This document shows positions 1-9,173 of a stretch of DNA of 64,000 bases, one piece after another. A model generated the notes under the pieces. That model searched no databases. It was not told the DNA's origin and saw nothing but the letters and a program-made list of their open reading frames with translations. The position numbers were made by a program, and so were the translations under genes. Position 1 is the first letter of the stretch. Each line of letters starts with the position of its first letter. Origin of the DNA: Roseomonas sp. OT10 (GTDB lineage: Bacteria > Pseudomonadota > Alphaproteobacteria > Acetobacterales > Acetobacteraceae); contig NZ_CP087719.1 in the NCBI RefSeq assembly GCF_020991085.1, forward strand, positions 1,632,001-1,696,000, given 5' to 3'.

Positions 1-22
1 GCGACGGCGGCGCGGCGATGCC

Positions 23-1072
23 TCAGCGCATCGCCACGCCGCTTTCACCGGCGGCCATGCGCTGGCGGATCAGCTCCTGCTCCGCCCGGGCGCCCTCCGC
101 GTCGGTGAAGAAGGTGAAGATAGCGAAGCGCCGGCCGCGCGTGACGGGCATCGCCTCGTGCAGCATGTCGCAGCCGAAGACCGCGCCGCCGCCGACGGGG
201 GGCGCGTAGAAATCCGGCTCGAACTCCGGGAAGCGCAGCGTCCCGCCCTCGTAGTCCACGCCATGGGCGTTGAGGTTCAGGCTGAGCGCGAAGCGGCGCT
301 GCTGGGTGAAGGGGGTGCGGTTGTCGCGGTGCGCGCCGAAGGCCCCGGCATCGGCGGCGTCGTAGCAGCCGATGCGCGGCGGCTCGAAGCTCGCCGCCCG
401 GAAGCGGAAGGCGCGGGCCATCTCCGGCAGGACGCGGCGTTGCAGCCGCTGCTGGAAGGTGGCGTAGAGGCCCTGGTCGTCCAGCGGCACGTCGATCCGG
501 CGCTTGATGTTCGCGGCCGCGCTCGCCGCCCCGGCCGCGCTGGCGACACGGTTGCGGCTCTTCTCGCCCTTCTCCCAATGCGCAAGCAGGGCGGCGACCA
601 GCGCGGGCTCCAGGATGCCGGGGATGATCAGCACCGGCGCGCCGGGGGTGCGCAGCACGCCCTCGCGCGGTTCCGGCAGGCTGTCGAGCGCCTGCCGCAG
701 CGCCTCCGGCCCCTGGCCCAGGAAGCCCAGGCCGCCACGCGGCGCCAGCACCGCCACCCCGCCCCGGGGGAAGCCCAGCGCCCGGGCCAGGGCGCCCTGC
801 GGGTCGAACAGCCGCGTCACCCCGCCGGCCTGCGCCGCGCCGCCGGGCGGGCCGGCCTCCACCACCAGCAGCACGCCGCCGCGGCGCCGCGCCTCCGCCT
901 CCGCCGCCGCCAGCGCCTCCGGGGCGGGGCGGTCCTGCGGCCCGGCCAGCAGGACCAGCACCCGGTGCAGGTGGGCGATGGACTGTTGCAGCACGTCCCA
1001 CGCCTCGCCCCGCGCATCGGCCAGGGAAAGGGAGGAGATGATGTCGCCGGGCAGGAGGGCAGCATGGCTCAT
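23..1072 (-). CDS. 2OG-Fe(II) oxygenase with N-terminal thioredoxin-fold-like domain
   Basis: A 349-residue protein. The C-terminal half carries the prolyl-4-hydroxylase type Fe(II)/2-oxoglutarate site: HRDN at about residues 248-251 gives the His-x-Asp pair, LHEAMP at about 305 the distal His, and TRGRRFA the Arg that would bind 2-oxoglutarate. The N-terminal 150 residues resemble a peroxiredoxin/AhpC fold but contain no cysteine, so peroxidase activity is unlikely there. I chose ATG 1072 because AAGGCGG lies just upstream; the frame is open further back but is low-complexity. The substrate cannot be told. It lies divergent from the EamA transporter. Family assignment is firm; role unknown. 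Confidence 0.8.
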   Translation of the reverse strand: MSHAALLPGDIISSLSLADARGEAWDVLQQSIAHLHRVLVLLAGPQDRPAPEALAAAEAEARRRGGVLLVVEAGPPGGAAQAGGVTRLFDPQGALARALGFPRGGVAVLAPRGGLGFLGQGPEALRQALDSLPEPREGVLRTPGAPVLIIPGILEPALVAALLAHWEKGEKSRNRVASAAGAASAAANIKRRIDVPLDDQGLYATFQQRLQRRVLPEMARAFRFRAASFEPPRIGCYDAADAGAFGAHRDNRTPFTQQRRFALSLNLNAHGVDYEGGTLRFPEFEPDFYAPPVGGGAVFGCDMLHEAMPVTRGRRFAIFTFFTDAEGARAEQELIRQRMAAGESGVAMR

Positions 1073-1190
1073 GGCCGCCTTCATCGTCGGGGCGCGGCCC
1101 GGCTGCAAGCGCCACAATCCCCCGGGGGCGCGGGCGAGGGGTGCGGCGCCGGGCATGGACGCCGCCCGGCCGGCCCCCCAGGCTGGCCGC

Positions 1191-2096
1191 ATGCCCGACC
1201 CCGCCCGCCCCGCGCCGAGCCCCGCCGAGAGACGGGAGTGGCGGATCGGCCTGCTCTGCGCGCTGGGCTCGCTGCTGGTCTGGGCGGGCTTTCCCCTCGC
1301 CGCGCGCCTGGCCGGGCACCAGCCCTTCACCGCCTGGGACGTGGCGGCGCTGCGCTACACCGGCGCCTTCCTGGCCGCGTTGCCGCTGCTGGCGCTGCGC
1401 GGGGTCCCCCGCATCCGCTTCGGCCGGGCGGCCGCGCTCGCCGCGACGGCGGGGCTCGGCTATCCGCTGCTGGCCTATCTCGGCTTCCTCTTCGCGCCGG
1501 CGGCGCATGCGGGGGTGCTGCTGGCGGGCTCGCTGCCCTTCCTCGGCGCCGCCTTCGGCGCGCTGGTGCTGGGCGAGCGCTGGACGGGGCGGCAGGTCGC
1601 GGCGCTGGCCCTGGCCGGGCTGGGCATGGGGCTGCTGGCACGCGACACCTTCGGGGCCCATCCCGGCGCCTGGAAGGGCGACCTGCTCTTCCTCGGCGCC
1701 GCCCTGTCCTGGCTGGCCTACATGCGGCTGGTGCGGCGCTGGCAGGTCCCGGCGCTCTCGGCCACGCTGTGCATCGCCCTGCTCTGCGCCCCCGCCTACC
1801 TGCCCGTCTGGTGGCTGGCCCTGCCCAGCCGGATGGCCGAGGCGGGCTGGGGGACGATCCTGTTCCAGTTCTTCTACCACGGCGTCCTGGCCGTGGTGCT
1901 GGCGGGCTTCCTGTTCACCCGGGCGGTGAACGCGCTGGGGGCGACCACGGCCACCGCCATCACCGCGCTGGTCCCGGCGCTGACCGCGCTCGGCGCCTGG
2001 CCGCTGCTGGGCGAGGCGCTGGGCTGGATGGGGCTGGCGGGGGTGGCGCTGGTCTCCGTGGGAATGCTGACCCTGGTCTGGCGGCGGGGCGGCTGA
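1191..2096 (+). CDS. EamA/DMT-family transporter
   Basis: A 301-residue inner-membrane protein with about ten hydrophobic segments in two tandem EamA halves. The first half ends in a VLGERWTGRQ-type loop and the second in PLLGEALGWMG, the repeated Gly-Glu signature of the drug/metabolite transporter superfamily. Members export amino acids, metabolites or drugs; the substrate cannot be told here. ATG 1155 in the same frame is an alternative start that adds 12 residues. The next gene (chrA) converges with it, separated by 34 bp. Confidence 0.85.
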   Translation: MPDPARPAPSPAERREWRIGLLCALGSLLVWAGFPLAARLAGHQPFTAWDVAALRYTGAFLAALPLLALRGVPRIRFGRAAALAATAGLGYPLLAYLGFLFAPAAHAGVLLAGSLPFLGAAFGALVLGERWTGRQVAALALAGLGMGLLARDTFGAHPGAWKGDLLFLGAALSWLAYMRLVRRWQVPALSATLCIALLCAPAYLPVWWLALPSRMAEAGWGTILFQFFYHGVLAVVLAGFLFTRAVNALGATTATAITALVPALTALGAWPLLGEALGWMGLAGVALVSVGMLTLVWRRGG

Positions 2097-2130
2097 CGGT
2101 GGCCGGGTAGGGTCACGGGGCCGGGGCGGG

Positions 2131-3414
2131 TCAGGGCGCGAGGGCGGAGGCCAGCCCGGCCAGGGCGCAAAGCCCCACCACCGGCAGGGCCGGTGCGCGC
2201 CAGACCGCCAGGGCCAGGAAGCCCGCCGCGGCCACCGCCGCATCCGCCGGCCGCAGCACGGCCCCCGTCCAGACCGGATCGTACAGCGCCGCGCCCAGCA
2301 GGCCGACCACGGCGGCATTCACCCCGCGCAGCGCCGCCTGGGCGGCGGGGCGCCGGCGCAGCCCGCTCCAGAAGGGCAGGATGCCCAGCAGCAGCAGGAA
2401 TCCCGGCAGGAAGATCGCCGTCAGCGCCAGCACGGCGCCCGCCAGGCCGCCGGGGCCGGGATGTGCCACGGCACCCAGATAGGCCGCGACGGTGAAGAGC
2501 GGCCCCGGCACCGCCTGGGCGGCGCCGTAGCCGGCGAGGAAGGCATCCCCGGCCACCAGCCCCGGCAGCACCAACGTGTCCCGGAGCAGCGGCAGCACCA
2601 CGTGGCCGCCGCCGAAGACCAGGGCGCCGGCGCGGTAGAAGGCGTCGAAGAGGCGGCCGGCGGCACCGAGCGCGGGCAGCAGCGGCCCCGCCAGGAGGAG
2701 CGCCGCGAAGAGCAGCAGCCAGGCCAGGCCGGCCCGGCGCGACAGCGGCACGGGCAGCGCGCCGGCCGGGGCGGCGCCGGCCTCGCCGCGGCAGAGCCCG
2801 AGCCCCGCCAGCCCGCCGAGGAGAATCGCGGCCAGCTGTCCGGACGGGCCGGTCCAGGCGGCCGCCATGGCCAGGGCGGCGAGGGCGATCCCCGCCCGCG
2901 CCCGGTCCGGACAGAGGCTGCGCGCCATGCCCCAGACCGCCTGGGCCACGATGGCCACGGCGGCGAGCTTCAGCCCGTGCAGCAGGCCGGCGCCCGCCTG
3001 GGATTGCGCCAGTGGGCCTGCCCAGGCCGCGAACAGCACCAGGATCGTGGCGGAGGGCAGGGTGAAGCCCGCCCAGGCGGCCAGCGCGCCCGGCATCCCC
3101 GCGCGCAGCAGGCCGAGGGCGAAGCCGACCTGGCTGGAGGCGGGGCCGGGAAGGAACTGGCAGAGGGCCACCAGCTCGGCATAGGCCGCCTCGCTCAGCC
3201 AGCGCCGGCGCTCCACGAAGGCGGCGTGGAAGTATCCCAGATGCGCGACCGGCCCACCGAAGGAGGTCAGGCCGAGCAGCAGGAAGACGCGGAAGACCTC
3301 CCGGACCGTGCCCTCCGGCGAGCGGCCGCCCGCCGGGAGGTGGCTGGCCCAGAGATCGTCCGCCGGGGGATCGCCTGGCGAGGAGGGCGGGGTGGCGGGG
3401 CGCGGGGGCGGCAT
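2131..3414 (-). CDS. chrA: Chromate transporter ChrA, two-domain form
   Basis: A 427-residue membrane protein with two homologous CHR domains. The first has GLTSFGGPVAHLGYF and QFLPGPASSQ near the N-terminus. The second has FGGGHVVLPLL followed by the equivalent QAVPGP motif. This is the full-length ChrA architecture, an efflux pump for chromate (and possibly sulfate). The start is set at ATG 3414; the frame stays open upstream but there antisense to the NadE-like gene. The first 30 residues are Pro-rich and cytoplasmic. No ChrB-type regulator is adjacent. Confidence 0.88.
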   Translation of the reverse strand: MPPPRPATPPSSPGDPPADDLWASHLPAGGRSPEGTVREVFRVFLLLGLTSFGGPVAHLGYFHAAFVERRRWLSEAAYAELVALCQFLPGPASSQVGFALGLLRAGMPGALAAWAGFTLPSATILVLFAAWAGPLAQSQAGAGLLHGLKLAAVAIVAQAVWGMARSLCPDRARAGIALAALAMAAAWTGPSGQLAAILLGGLAGLGLCRGEAGAAPAGALPVPLSRRAGLAWLLLFAALLLAGPLLPALGAAGRLFDAFYRAGALVFGGGHVVLPLLRDTLVLPGLVAGDAFLAGYGAAQAVPGPLFTVAAYLGAVAHPGPGGLAGAVLALTAIFLPGFLLLLGILPFWSGLRRRPAAQAALRGVNAAVVGLLGAALYDPVWTGAVLRPADAAVAAAGFLALAVWRAPALPVVGLCALAGLASALAP

Positions 3415-3535
3415 GCCCGTCGCCGCATACCAGGGTCCGGCCGCGATTCGGATGGCACCTTGCGGACATCGCTCCCCGGCGGGCAGGCCGGCTTCGTTGA
3501 CCCCCGGGGGGCGCCTTCCTAGGTTCGGCCGGATC

Positions 3536-5236
3536 ATGGCCCCGCCCGACACGCTCCGGATCGCGCTCGCCCAGTGCAACCCGCATCCGGGCGCGATGGA
3601 GCGGAACGCCGACCGCCTCCTGGCGCTTCGGGCCGAGGCGGCGGCGCAGGGGGCCGACCTGCTGCTGACCCCGGAGCTGGGCATCGCCGGCCATGCGCCC
3701 CAGGATCTTCCGCGCCTCCCGGACGTCCAGGCCGCCTGCGACGCGGCGCTGGCGCGGCTGGCGGCGGCCACGGCGGATGGCGGGCCGGGGATGGTGGTCG
3801 GCGGCCCCTGGGCGGAGGGCGGCCGGCGCTTCGACGCCGTCACCCTGCTCGATGGCGGCCGGGTCGTGGCGCGGCGGGCCAGGCACGCGCCGTCCGGGGA
3901 GGACGGCTTCGACCCCGGCCCCGCGCCCGGCCCGGTGGCCTTCCGCGGCATCCGGCTGGGCCTGCTGCCCGGCGAGGACGCCTGGACCCCCGAGGTGGCG
4001 GAAACCCTGGCGGAAAGCGGGGCGGAGCTGCTTCTCTCGACCCACGCCAGCCCCTTCGTCCTGGGCCGCTCCGACCGCCGGGTGGAGCGGGCGGTGCCCC
4101 GGGTGGTGGAGACCGGCCTGCCCTTCGTCTTCCTCAACCGGATCGGCGGGCTGGGGGAGGGGGTCGCCGACGGCGCCTCCTTCGTGCTGAACGCCGACTG
4201 CTCCCTCGCCGCGACGCTGCCCGCCTTCGCCGAGGCGCTGGCCGTCACCGACTGGTCGCGCGACGGTCAGGGCGGCTGGCGCTGCGCCGCGCGGCCCCTG
4301 CTGCCCTGGCTGGGAGAGGAGGAGGCGACCTGGCGCGCCCTGGTGCTGGGCCTGCGCGACCATGTGGAGCGGAACGGCTGCCCCGGCGTGGTGCTGGATC
4401 TCGCCGGCGGCCCCGGCGCCGCCCTCGCCGCCGCCTGCGCCGTGGATGCGCTGGGCGCCGGCCGGGTCCGCGGCGTCCTGCTGCCCGGCCCCGATACCAC
4501 CGCGGAGCGGCTGGAGGAGGCCGAAGCCTGCGCCGGGCGGCTGGGGCTGCGCTGCGCGACCGTCCCGCTCGCCCCGGCCCTGGACGCCTTCGCCGCCCTG
4601 CTTGCGCCCGCGCTGGCTCCCCTGCCACCGGGGGATTCCAGGGAGGGGGCCGCCCGGGAGGCCATCCCGCCCCGCGCCCGCGCCGCCGCCCTGCTGGCGC
4701 TGTCCGACGCGACGGGCGACCTGCCGCTGGCCACCGTCGACAGGAGCGGGCTGGCCGTCGGGGAGGCCGCTCCCGGGGACGGCTTCGCGCTCCTGAAGGA
4801 CCTGTACCGGACGGACCTCCTCCGCCTCGCCCGCTGGCGCAACGCGAACCGCCCCGCCGGCCTGCTGGGCCCGGAGGGCCCGGTCGTGCCGGAGCGGGCG
4901 ATCGCGGCGCCCCCTGTCCGGGACGGCCTGCCGCCCCAGCCCGCGCTGGACGCCATCCTGCACGGGCTGGTGGAGCGGGAGGCGGGGGTGGAGGCGCTGG
5001 TCGCGGAGGGGCTGGACCGCGAGGCCGTGCGGCGGGTCTGGCGCCTGCTGGCCGAGGGCGCGTACAAGCGCCGCCAATCGCCGCCGGGCCTGACTCTCTT
5101 CGCCCGCCCCAACGGGCGGGACCGGCGCGCCCCGATCACCCACGGCTACACGGCCGCCGCCGCGACGGGCGGGGCCCCGCCGCCGGTCCCGCCCGAGGCG
5201 CGCGGCGACCGGCGCCAGCCCGAACCCGTCGCCTGA
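3536..5236 (+). CDS. Degenerate glutamine-dependent NAD+ synthetase homologue (probable pseudoenzyme)
   Basis: A 566-residue intact frame collinear with NadE: an N-terminal nitrilase-type glutaminase domain (about 1-245) and a C-terminal NAD-synthetase domain (about 265-550). The family scaffold is clear (TPELGIAGHAPQDL, TPEVAETLAESGAELLL, AVDALGAGRVRGV, LKDLYRTDLLRLARWRN, YKRRQSPPGL, GRDRRAPIT). The catalytic residues are not. The nucleophile Cys of the usual ICED motif is Gly146 (LPGED), the Lys region reads RRARHAPSG, the ATP PP-loop SGGIDS reads AGGPGA at 290-295, and TGNKSE reads TVDRSG. Only the nitrilase Glu (about residue 47) remains. The frame is unbroken, so it may have a non-catalytic role. 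It lies 16 bp upstream of the next gene. A functional nadE should exist elsewhere. Confidence 0.8.
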   Translation: MAPPDTLRIALAQCNPHPGAMERNADRLLALRAEAAAQGADLLLTPELGIAGHAPQDLPRLPDVQAACDAALARLAAATADGGPGMVVGGPWAEGGRRFDAVTLLDGGRVVARRARHAPSGEDGFDPGPAPGPVAFRGIRLGLLPGEDAWTPEVAETLAESGAELLLSTHASPFVLGRSDRRVERAVPRVVETGLPFVFLNRIGGLGEGVADGASFVLNADCSLAATLPAFAEALAVTDWSRDGQGGWRCAARPLLPWLGEEEATWRALVLGLRDHVERNGCPGVVLDLAGGPGAALAAACAVDALGAGRVRGVLLPGPDTTAERLEEAEACAGRLGLRCATVPLAPALDAFAALLAPALAPLPPGDSREGAAREAIPPRARAAALLALSDATGDLPLATVDRSGLAVGEAAPGDGFALLKDLYRTDLLRLARWRNANRPAGLLGPEGPVVPERAIAAPPVRDGLPPQPALDAILHGLVEREAGVEALVAEGLDREAVRRVWRLLAEGAYKRRQSPPGLTLFARPNGRDRRAPITHGYTAAAATGGAPPPVPPEARGDRRQPEPVA

Positions 5237-5252
5237 GGATTGCGAGCCTGCC

Positions 5253-5639
5253 ATGAGCGACGACCTACCCCCCGTCCCCGAGGAGGCGGGCTTCGCCGTC
5301 CGCATCCGCGACCTGTCCGGCGGCAACGGATCGGAGCCGGTGGAGACCATCCGCGGCTTCGTCTCCGCCGAGCACGCCAACGCCTTCGCCCGCCGCTACG
5401 TGCGCGACAGCGTCGAGCTGTGCCGGGCGCGCGGGATGGATGCCAAGGAGGTGCTCGCCGCCTGGTTCGCCTTCGGCGAGGACGCCGACGTGCTGGGCGC
5501 GGGCGACGAGGCGTGGTCCAGCGCGACGGAGCTGGCGGGCTTCGCCGCCTATCCGCCGGAGGACGAGGAGGAGCGCGACTGGCGCGTCCTCGACCCCCGC
5601 CGCGACGGCGAGGATGAGGGGGAGGAGGACGAGGCGTGA
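5253..5639 (+). CDS. Small acidic conserved-type hypothetical protein
   Basis: A 128-residue soluble protein with no signal peptide or membrane segment and no motif I recognise. Residues 10-60 look globular (VRIRDLSGG, HANAFARRYVRDSVELCRARG). The tail from about residue 100 is strongly acidic (PPEDEEERDW, then GEDEGEEDEA). The TGA stop overlaps the GTG start of gltX, so the two are probably translationally coupled. It is intact in frame and has codon use like its neighbours, which supports a real gene. Confidence 0.7.
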   Translation: MSDDLPPVPEEAGFAVRIRDLSGGNGSEPVETIRGFVSAEHANAFARRYVRDSVELCRARGMDAKEVLAAWFAFGEDADVLGAGDEAWSSATELAGFAAYPPEDEEERDWRVLDPRRDGEDEGEEDEA

Positions 5640-6964
5640 AGGTCCGCTTCGCCCCCAGCCCCACCGGTTACCTGCATGTCGGCAACGCCCGCGCCGCGCT
5701 GGCCAACTGGCTGCACGCGCGCCGGCATGGCGGCCGCTTCCTCCTCCGCCTGGACGACACGGATGCGGAGCGGTCCAAGCCGGAATTCGCCCGCGCCATC
5801 GAGGAGGACCTGCGCTGGCTCGGCCTCGACTGGGACGAGTTCCTGCGCCAGTCGGACCGCACCGCGCTCTACGCCGCGGCGGCCGAGAAGCTGAAGGCGC
5901 AGGGCCGGCTCTACCCCTGCCTGGAGAGCGAGGAGGAGCTGGAGTTCAAGCGCGAACAGCGCCGCCGCCAGGGCAAGCCGCCCGTCTACGACCGCGCCGC
6001 GCTGAAGATGACGGCGGAGCAACTCGCCAAGGCCGAGGCGAACGGCAAGACGCCCTACTGGCGCTTCAAGCTCTCGGGCGGCGAGGCGACGTGGCGCGAC
6101 GAGGTGCTGGGCGAGCGGCGGGTGAAGCTGCCCAGCCTCTCCGACCCGGTGCTGGTGCGGGCGGACGGGACCTTCCTCTACACCTTCACCTCCGTGGTGG
6201 ACGACCTGGAGACGGGGATCACGGACATCATCCGCGGCGAGGACCACGTCACCAACACGGGCATCCAGCTCGACATCATGGGCGCGCTGGGCATGGGGCG
6301 GCCGATCCGCTTCGCCCACCTGCCGCTGCTGACCGATGCGGAGGGCGGGCCGCTGTCCAAACGCCTCGCCTCCGTCTCGCTGCGCCAGTTCCGCCGCGAC
6401 GGGATTGAGCCGGCGGCGATCGCGGGATACCTCGCGGCCCTGGGCTCGCGCCGCGACCCCGAGCCCGCCATGCCGGCGGAGATGGTGCAGGGCTGGTCGC
6501 TCGACGGGCTGTCGAAGAGCGCGGCCCGGTTCGACGCGAAGCAGATGCTGGCGCTGAACCGGAAGTACCTGCACGCCCTGCCCTACGCGGCCGTGCGCGG
6601 CCGCCTGCCCGAGGGGGCGGGGGAGGCGTTCTGGCTCGCGGTGCGCGGCAACCTCGACACCGTCGGGGAAGCGCAGGACTGGCTGGACGTCGCGGAAGGG
6701 AATATCCTTCCCCCCGTGCAGGAAGAGGAGGCGGATTTCCTCCGCGCCGCCCTCGACACCCTGCCGCCGGAGCCCTGGAACGGTGACACCTGGCCGCACT
6801 GGACCGCAGAGCTGGCGCAACGCACGGGCCGCAAGGGCCGCGCGCTGTACTGGCCGCTGCGCCGGGCGCTGACCGGCGAGGAGCACGGGCCGGACCTCAA
6901 GGCCCTCCTGCCGCTGATCGGCCGCGACCGCGCGGTGCGGCGGCTGACGCATTCCATGGGCTGA
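5636..6964 (+). CDS. gltX: Glutamate--tRNA ligase
   Basis: A 442-residue class I aminoacyl-tRNA synthetase that charges tRNA-Glu (in many alphaproteobacteria one of two GluRS paralogues, the other acting on tRNA-Gln). The HIGH-type motif is PSPTGYLHVGNARAAL at the extreme N-terminus, and the KMSKS-type motif is PLSKRLAS at about residue 240. FKLSGG and RGEDHVTNTG are also typical. The start is GTG 5636, overlapping the upstream stop (GTGA), and the protein begins directly with the conserved MKVRFAPSPTG. cysS follows after 6 bp. Which paralogue it represents cannot be decided here. Confidence 0.95.
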   Translation: MKVRFAPSPTGYLHVGNARAALANWLHARRHGGRFLLRLDDTDAERSKPEFARAIEEDLRWLGLDWDEFLRQSDRTALYAAAAEKLKAQGRLYPCLESEEELEFKREQRRRQGKPPVYDRAALKMTAEQLAKAEANGKTPYWRFKLSGGEATWRDEVLGERRVKLPSLSDPVLVRADGTFLYTFTSVVDDLETGITDIIRGEDHVTNTGIQLDIMGALGMGRPIRFAHLPLLTDAEGGPLSKRLASVSLRQFRRDGIEPAAIAGYLAALGSRRDPEPAMPAEMVQGWSLDGLSKSAARFDAKQMLALNRKYLHALPYAAVRGRLPEGAGEAFWLAVRGNLDTVGEAQDWLDVAEGNILPPVQEEEADFLRAALDTLPPEPWNGDTWPHWTAELAQRTGRKGRALYWPLRRALTGEEHGPDLKALLPLIGRDRAVRRLTHSMG

Positions 6965-6970
6965 CCCGCC

Positions 6971-8413
6971 ATGCAGCTTCGCTTCCACGACAGCGCCAGC
7001 CGGCGCAAGGTCGGGTTCACCCCGATCGACCCGCAGAACGTGCGGATCTATGTCTGCGGCCCGACCGTCTACGACCTCGCCCATCTCGGCAACGCGCGCC
7101 CGGTCGTCGTCTTCGACGTGCTGGCGCGGCTGCTGCGGCGGCTGTTCCCGCGCGTTACCTATGTCCGCAACATCACGGACGTGGACGACAAGATCAACGC
7201 GCGGAGCCGCGAGAGCGGCGAGCCGATCGGCGCGATCACCGCGCGCACCACGACCGATTTCCACGCGGACATGGCCGCCCTCGGCGCCCTGCCGCCCGAC
7301 CGGGAGCCGCGCGCGACCGAGACCATCGCCGAGATGGTCACGCTGATCGAGCGGCTGATCGCCTCCGGCCATGCCTATGCCGCCGAGGGGCACGTGCTGT
7401 TCAGCGTTCCCTCCTTCCCCGACTACGGGAAGCTCTCGGGCCGCGATCCGGAGGAGATGCTGGCCGGCGCCCGCGTCGAGGTCGCGCCCTACAAGCGCGA
7501 CCCCGGCGACTTCGTGCTGTGGAAGCCCTCCGAGCCCGACCTGCCCGGCTGGGACAGCCCCTGGGGCCGCGGCCGGCCGGGCTGGCACATCGAGTGCTCC
7601 GCCATGTCGTGGAAGTTCCTGGGCGAGAGCTTCGACATCCATGGCGGCGGGCACGATCTGCTCTTCCCGCACCACGAGAACGAGCTGGCCCAGAGCCTCT
7701 GCGCCTTCCCCGGCAGCCGCTTCGCGGCGCTGTGGATGCACAACGGCATGCTGCGCGTGGACGGCGAGAAGATGTCGAAGTCGCTCGGCAACTTCCGCAC
7801 CGTGCGCGACATCCTGGCGCACGGGGCCTGGGCGGGGGAGGCGTTCCGCCTGCTGCTGCTGCGCACGCACTACCGCTCCGAGCTCGACTACACGGAGGAG
7901 CGGCTGCACGACGCCAAGGCGGAGCTGGACGACCACTACGCCCTGCTCGCCCGGCTGCCGGAGGCCCCCGCGCCGGAGCCGGAACTGGCCGCGCGCCTCG
8001 CCGACTGGGCGCTGGAGCCGCTGGGCGACGACCTCAACACGCCGCTGGCCCTGGCCCGGCTGCGCGACCTGCGGGCGCTGGGCAATCTTGGCGCCGTCGG
8101 CGGCTCGGCCAGCGTGGTGCTGGGGCGGGTGGGGCTCGACGCCCTGCCGCAGCCGGCGACGGCCGCGGCGGCGCTGCGCGAGGCGGCCGGGGTGCTGGGG
8201 CTGCTGGGCAGCGATCCGGTGGCCTGGCGCCAAGGCGGGGCCGGCGGCGACGCGGCGGACGAGGCGGCGGAGATCGAGGCGGCCATCGCCGCGCGCCTCG
8301 CCGCCCGCAAGGCGCGGGACTGGGCGGAGGCCGACCGAATCCGCGACGGCCTCGCCGCGCGGGGCGTGGTGCTGGAGGACGGGCCGCAGGGCACCACCTG
8401 GCGCCGGGGGTGA
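6971..8413 (+). CDS. cysS: Cysteine--tRNA ligase
   Basis: A 480-residue class I synthetase. It shows the N-terminal zinc Cys and HIGH region ([17 protein letters not shown]), the second zinc-site segment [15 protein letters not shown] with [14 protein letters not shown], and KMSKSLGNF at about residue 260. Length and order match bacterial CysRS. It is separated from gltX by 6 bp, so cotranscription is likely; gltX-cysS pairing is seen in several bacteria. Confidence 0.97.
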   Translation: MQLRFHDSASRRKVGFTPIDPQNVRIYVCGPTVYDLAHLGNARPVVVFDVLARLLRRLFPRVTYVRNITDVDDKINARSRESGEPIGAITARTTTDFHADMAALGALPPDREPRATETIAEMVTLIERLIASGHAYAAEGHVLFSVPSFPDYGKLSGRDPEEMLAGARVEVAPYKRDPGDFVLWKPSEPDLPGWDSPWGRGRPGWHIECSAMSWKFLGESFDIHGGGHDLLFPHHENELAQSLCAFPGSRFAALWMHNGMLRVDGEKMSKSLGNFRTVRDILAHGAWAGEAFRLLLLRTHYRSELDYTEERLHDAKAELDDHYALLARLPEAPAPEPELAARLADWALEPLGDDLNTPLALARLRDLRALGNLGAVGGSASVVLGRVGLDALPQPATAAAALREAAGVLGLLGSDPVAWRQGGAGGDAADEAAEIEAAIAARLAARKARDWAEADRIRDGLAARGVVLEDGPQGTTWRRG

Positions 8414-8459
8414 ACCCGGCGCCGGTCTCGCCGTTCATCGCGCGGCGATGGAGGGTGGC

Positions 8460-9158
8460 ATGACGAAGGTGGCGCTGGTGACGGGGGCCGCGCATGGCAT
8501 CGGGCTGGGCATCGCCCGACGGCTGACCCGCGACGGCTGGCGGGTGGTGATCGCGGACCGCAAGGCACCGCCGGCCGATCTGGAGGCGCGGGCGGTGCCG
8601 GCGGACGTGGCCGACCCGCAGCAGGTCGCGGCCCTGGTCAGGGCCGTCGCGGAGACCGAGGGGCGGCTGGACGCGCTGGTCTGCAACGCCGGCTTCATGA
8701 TCCGCAAGCCGATCCGGGAGCTGACGCTCGCCGAGTGGAACGCGGTGCTGGCCACCAACCTGACCAGCACCTTCCTGCTGGCCCAGGCGGCGGAGCGGAT
8801 GCTGCGGGCGGCGCGGGGTGCCATCGTCACCATCGCCTCCACCCGCGCGCACCAGTCGGAGCCGGATACGGAGAGCTATGCCGCCAGCAAGGGCGGCCTC
8901 CTCGCGCTCACCCACGCGCTGGCGGTCAGCCTGGGGCCGGAGGTGCGGGCCAACGTGGTCAGCCCCGGCTGGATCGACGTGGCGGGGGAGGCGCTTCGCC
9001 CCGGGGACCATGCGCAGCACCCGGCGGGCCGGGTGGGGCGGGTGGAGGACATCGCCGCCCTGGTCGCCTGGCTGGTCGGTCCGGAGAGCGGCTTCGTCAC
9101 CGGCGCCGAATTCGTCAGCGACGGCGGCATGACCCGGAAGATGATCTACGCGGAATAG
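8460..9158 (+). CDS. Short-chain dehydrogenase/reductase
   Basis: A 232-residue classical [11 protein letters not shown] at the N-terminus for NAD(P) binding, VCNAGF for the NNAG-type motif, and SYAASKGG for the catalytic Tyr-x-x-x-Lys. ATG 8460 is chosen because GGAGGGTGG sits five bases upstream; an in-frame ATG at 8448 overlaps that Shine-Dalgarno. The gene begins 46 bp after cysS. The substrate is unknown. Confidence 0.85.
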   Translation: MTKVALVTGAAHGIGLGIARRLTRDGWRVVIADRKAPPADLEARAVPADVADPQQVAALVRAVAETEGRLDALVCNAGFMIRKPIRELTLAEWNAVLATNLTSTFLLAQAAERMLRAARGAIVTIASTRAHQSEPDTESYAASKGGLLALTHALAVSLGPEVRANVVSPGWIDVAGEALRPGDHAQHPAGRVGRVEDIAALVAWLVGPESGFVTGAEFVSDGGMTRKMIYAE

Positions 9159-9173
9159 GCCGGCCGGCCCCCG

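Noticed and set aside
45-5380. Very long minus-strand frames (757 and 1168 residues) across 45-2318 and 1874-5380
   Set aside because: Low-complexity Arg/Pro/Gly translations that cross well-supported genes on both strands; shadows of GC-rich coding.
5549-8233. 894-residue minus-strand frame opposite gltX and cysS
   Set aside because: Antisense to two unmistakable aminoacyl-tRNA synthetases and without any recognisable motif.
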